From positions 1-7,289 of the forward strand of contig CAJXTO010000072.1 of the NCBI GenBank assembly GCA_913061245.1: a stretch of 7,289 nt of DNA, written 5' to 3'. This document shows, piece by piece, positions 5,627 through 7,289 of the stretch. Source of the stretch: an uncultured Oceanospirillales bacterium (GTDB lineage Bacteria; Pseudomonadota; Gammaproteobacteria; Pseudomonadales; Litorivicinaceae). The translations under genes and the position numbers were made by a program. The notes beneath the pieces are model-generated. The model did not search any database and was not told the origin of the DNA. It worked only from the letters and a program-made list of their open reading frames with translations. Position 1 is the stretch's first letter, and every line of letters begins with the position of its first letter.

Positions 5627-6472
5627 ATGAGTACAGAACTTGCCACCCCCGTTGTCACCCTTCAACAGCGAGTGAAAACGCTCGTTGAGCATGGTTATTT
5701 CACAGCATTCATAACGGTTCTGATCTTGATTAATGCAGTCACACTAGGCCTTGAGACCGATCGTGATGTAATGGCATTGATGGGGCCTGAACTACACGCA
5801 TTCGATACCCTGATTCTATTGGTCTTCACTGTCGAGCTTATGTTGAAGTTCTATGCCTATCGGTTGTCTTTTTTTCGATCCGGTTGGAATTGGTTTGATC
5901 TAATCATCGTCGGGATTGCCTGGATCCCCGCGAGTGGAAACCTCTCGGTAATGCGAGCACTTCGGGTGTTACGAGTTCTTCGATTAATTTCAGTGGTACC
6001 ACAGATGCGTCGGGTGATCTCGGCTATTGGTCATTCGATACCGGGGATGATTTCAGTGGTCGGTGTGTTGGGTCTGATTTTTTACGTGTCTTCAGTACTC
6101 GCCACGCGACTATTTGGAACCCACCCTGATCCGAATATGCAGGAATGGTTTGGATCGATCAGCGCGTCTGCTTACACCTTGTTCCAAATCATGACCCTTG
6201 AAAGCTGGTCGATGGGAGTTGTCCGTCCAACAATGGAACTGTTCCCCTGGGCATGGTCATTTTTCTTACCGTTCATCATCATCACAAGTTTCGCTGTCTT
6301 GAACTTCTTCATCGGCATCATCGTCGATTCGATGCAAATTGCGCAAAAGCTTGAGGCTGAAGAAGAGGGCAAGCAGGGCGACCAACCTGCGACACGAAAA
6401 GATCTCGAGGCATTGGTCGCTAAGATTGAAGCTCTCGAGACACTCACCAGAGACATTCACAAAAAAGGGTGA
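5627..6472 (+). CDS. bacterial voltage-gated sodium channel (NaChBac/NavMs family)
   Basis: A 281-residue, six-helix subunit that should form a homotetrameric Na+ channel in the inner membrane. Voltage sensor: S1 (about 24-42), S2 (57-79) with Glu70 in FTVELMLKFYA, S3 (86-102) with Asp91, S4 with gating arginines 110, 113, 116 and 119 in the every-third pattern MRALRVLRVLRL. Pore: S5 (about 137-163), then the filter TLESWS (190-195) with Glu192, identical to the filter motif of NavAb and NavMs and diagnostic of sodium selectivity. S6 (209-236) has the conserved Asn226. A charged neck (EAEEEGKQGD) leads to a C-terminal coiled coil (about 256-277) that helps tetramer assembly. Length is typical (260-290). 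AGGAA precedes the ATG by 10 bases. The HugZ-like gene starts 3 bases after the stop. Physiological role in such bacteria is often linked to motility and pH in Na+-rich water; that is inference here. Confidence 0.95.
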   Translation: MSTELATPVVTLQQRVKTLVEHGYFTAFITVLILINAVTLGLETDRDVMALMGPELHAFDTLILLVFTVELMLKFYAYRLSFFRSGWNWFDLIIVGIAWIPASGNLSVMRALRVLRVLRLISVVPQMRRVISAIGHSIPGMISVVGVLGLIFYVSSVLATRLFGTHPDPNMQEWFGSISASAYTLFQIMTLESWSMGVVRPTMELFPWAWSFFLPFIIITSFAVLNFFIGIIVDSMQIAQKLEAEEEGKQGDQPATRKDLEALVAKIEALETLTRDIHKKG

Positions 6473-6475
6473 GAG

Positions 6476-6988
6476 ATGACGCAATCTGACCATCAAGCTC
6501 AAATCAACGCCCTATTAGGTGATATGCAAAGCATACTTCTCGCAACGGTGCATCAAGACGGCTCACCGTTAGCGTCCTACACGCCATTTGCGCTCAATGA
6601 TGATCGGTCGAGGTTGTGGATTTTGGTCAGTGACCTCGCAGGGCATGCGCAAAATCTCGTGCGGACGAAACAATGCTCAGCGCTCGTGATTCGTGATGAA
6701 CAAGATTCTCCTCAGGTGTATGTCAGAGAGCGACTTCAATATGAGATGGATGCAGAAGAATGTCCTCGAGACGGACATACGTGGGAGATGGGTGTCACAG
6801 CATTGCGTGAACGTCACGGTGGTTTGGTTGATACGCTGACGAGTCTCACCGATTTTCGCTTGTTCCAACTCAACCCTACGTCTGGTCGCTATATCGTTGG
6901 ATTTGGGCAGGCGTTTGAATTACGCCGTGGCTCCTTGTGTATGATTGATCATCATCTCCAAGGGCCGACAGGTCCTCAGAAAGACTAG
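6476..6988 (+). CDS. HugZ/HutZ-like haem-utilisation protein (FMN-binding split-barrel fold)
   Basis: A 170-residue cytosolic protein of the pyridoxamine-phosphate-oxidase-like split-barrel superfamily. It resembles the HugZ/HutZ branch, which binds haem and takes part in haem breakdown or iron release. Seen: the N-terminal strand pair LLATVHQDGSPLASYTPF (21-38), the strand LWILVSDLAGHAQNL, the C-terminal strand set DFRLFQLNP (126-134) then GRYIVGFGQAFEL (137-149), and His159-His160 near the C terminus. In HutZ an Asp and a C-terminal His form the haem-ligand pair, and Asp126 with His159 or 160 are candidates for these here. HutZ is about 176 residues, so the gene looks complete. The ATG follows the channel stop by 3 bases, and its ribosome binding site (GGGTGAGAG) overlaps the channel end, so translation is coupled. 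A plain flavin-binding oxidoreductase of this fold is the alternative. Confidence 0.8.
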   Translation: MTQSDHQAQINALLGDMQSILLATVHQDGSPLASYTPFALNDDRSRLWILVSDLAGHAQNLVRTKQCSALVIRDEQDSPQVYVRERLQYEMDAEECPRDGHTWEMGVTALRERHGGLVDTLTSLTDFRLFQLNPTSGRYIVGFGQAFELRRGSLCMIDHHLQGPTGPQKD

Positions 6989-7289
6989 GTTGCTATTTGG
7001 GGCGCTGGTTTTGTAGTGATTAAGAGTAGGGCGGTTAATCCGGTCAGGCAAAAGGTCGCGATCAGTGGTGCTGCGCTTTCCGCCATGAAGTAAGAAAACA
7101 TAATCCCAACAGCCAGACTAATCGCCGTCATAAGTGACCCAATCACAGTCGATGCTGTGCCCGCAATCGCGCCCATCGGTTCAAGTGCAACAGATTGCAG
7201 ATTGGCAAATGTTAGGCCCATGAGGAATAGCACGGGGACGATATAAATCAGCCAGTCAATGAGCCCAATCTCTGGTCCGTTCATATGGT
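6985..7289 (-). CDS. MFS multidrug transporter, Bcr/CflA-type, C-terminal end (5'-truncated by window edge)
   Basis: The last 100 residues of an inner-membrane transporter; the frame stays open through the right edge. Three hydrophobic segments are visible: WLIYIVPVLFLMGLTFANLQ, then a segment beginning GTASTVIGSL and running to FSYFM, then PLIATFCLTGLTALLLIT. The pattern NLQSVALEPMGAIAGTAS-VIGS is characteristic of the Bcr/CflA drug-resistance branch of the major facilitator superfamily, where it spans TM10-TM11. Members are about 400 residues proton-drug antiporters, so roughly 300 residues are missing. The ATG at 7282-7284 is internal, not the start. The stop (minus TAG, 6987-6985) shares CTAG with the stop of the convergent HugZ-like gene. 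Substrate unknown. Confidence 0.85.
   Translation of the reverse strand, partial: HMNGPEIGLIDWLIYIVPVLFLMGLTFANLQSVALEPMGAIAGTASTVIGSLMTAISLAVGIMFSYFMAESAAPLIATFCLTGLTALLLITTKPAPQIAT

Noticed and set aside
5456..5692. 78-codon minus-strand open frame
   Set aside because: It overlaps the start of the sodium channel gene, lacks a ribosome binding site, and its composition is not protein-like. The 26-codon frame in another register has much better signals.
6172..6868. Minus-strand frames opposite the channel and HugZ-like genes
   Set aside because: They are antisense shadows of two well-supported genes and contain no recognisable motif.

Overview
The window looks like a piece of a Gram-negative, probably marine gammaproteobacterial, chromosome. 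This rests on gene content: a PurT of the gammaproteobacterial kind, a bacterial voltage-gated sodium channel, a HugZ/HutZ-like haem-utilisation protein, a Bcr/CflA-type MFS exporter, Sec signal peptides, sigma70-type promoters and a tRNA gene with encoded CCA. No phage, IS element, CRISPR array or rRNA was seen. The genus cannot be named from the sequence.

Layout, left to right. (1) Positions 1-1586, minus strand: the N-terminal 528 residues of a class II P-type cation-transporting ATPase, cut by the left edge. (2) 1690-1836, plus: a tRNA-Ser(UGA) gene with a well-matched promoter and a perfect 14-bp palindrome in its leader. (3) 1909-3063: two divergent genes for unrecognised cell-envelope proteins, one membrane-anchored with six cysteines and one secreted with two. 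The 240-bp region between them carries two clear inverted repeats. (4) 3128-4321, plus: purT. (5) 4342-5013, minus: a FitA/FitB (VapBC-type) toxin-antitoxin operon, with the antitoxin stop codon abutting the toxin start. (6) 5180-5480: two convergent, unrecognised micro-genes of 40 and 26 codons. Each encodes one membrane span, each has a very strong ribosome binding site, and a hairpin lies between them whose T-tract is on the minus strand. (7) 5627-6988, plus: a sodium channel and a HugZ-like gene 3 nt apart, probably one operon. (8) 6985-7289, minus: the C-terminal end of an MFS transporter whose stop codon overlaps that of the HugZ-like gene in a shared CTAG.

Most of this is ordinary housekeeping and accessory content. 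The least explained parts are the micro-gene pair at 5180-5480, the envelope-protein pair with its structured intergenic region, and the link between the sodium channel and the HugZ-like protein. No multi-gene novel system is clearly demonstrated. The micro-gene pair is the best candidate for something undescribed.
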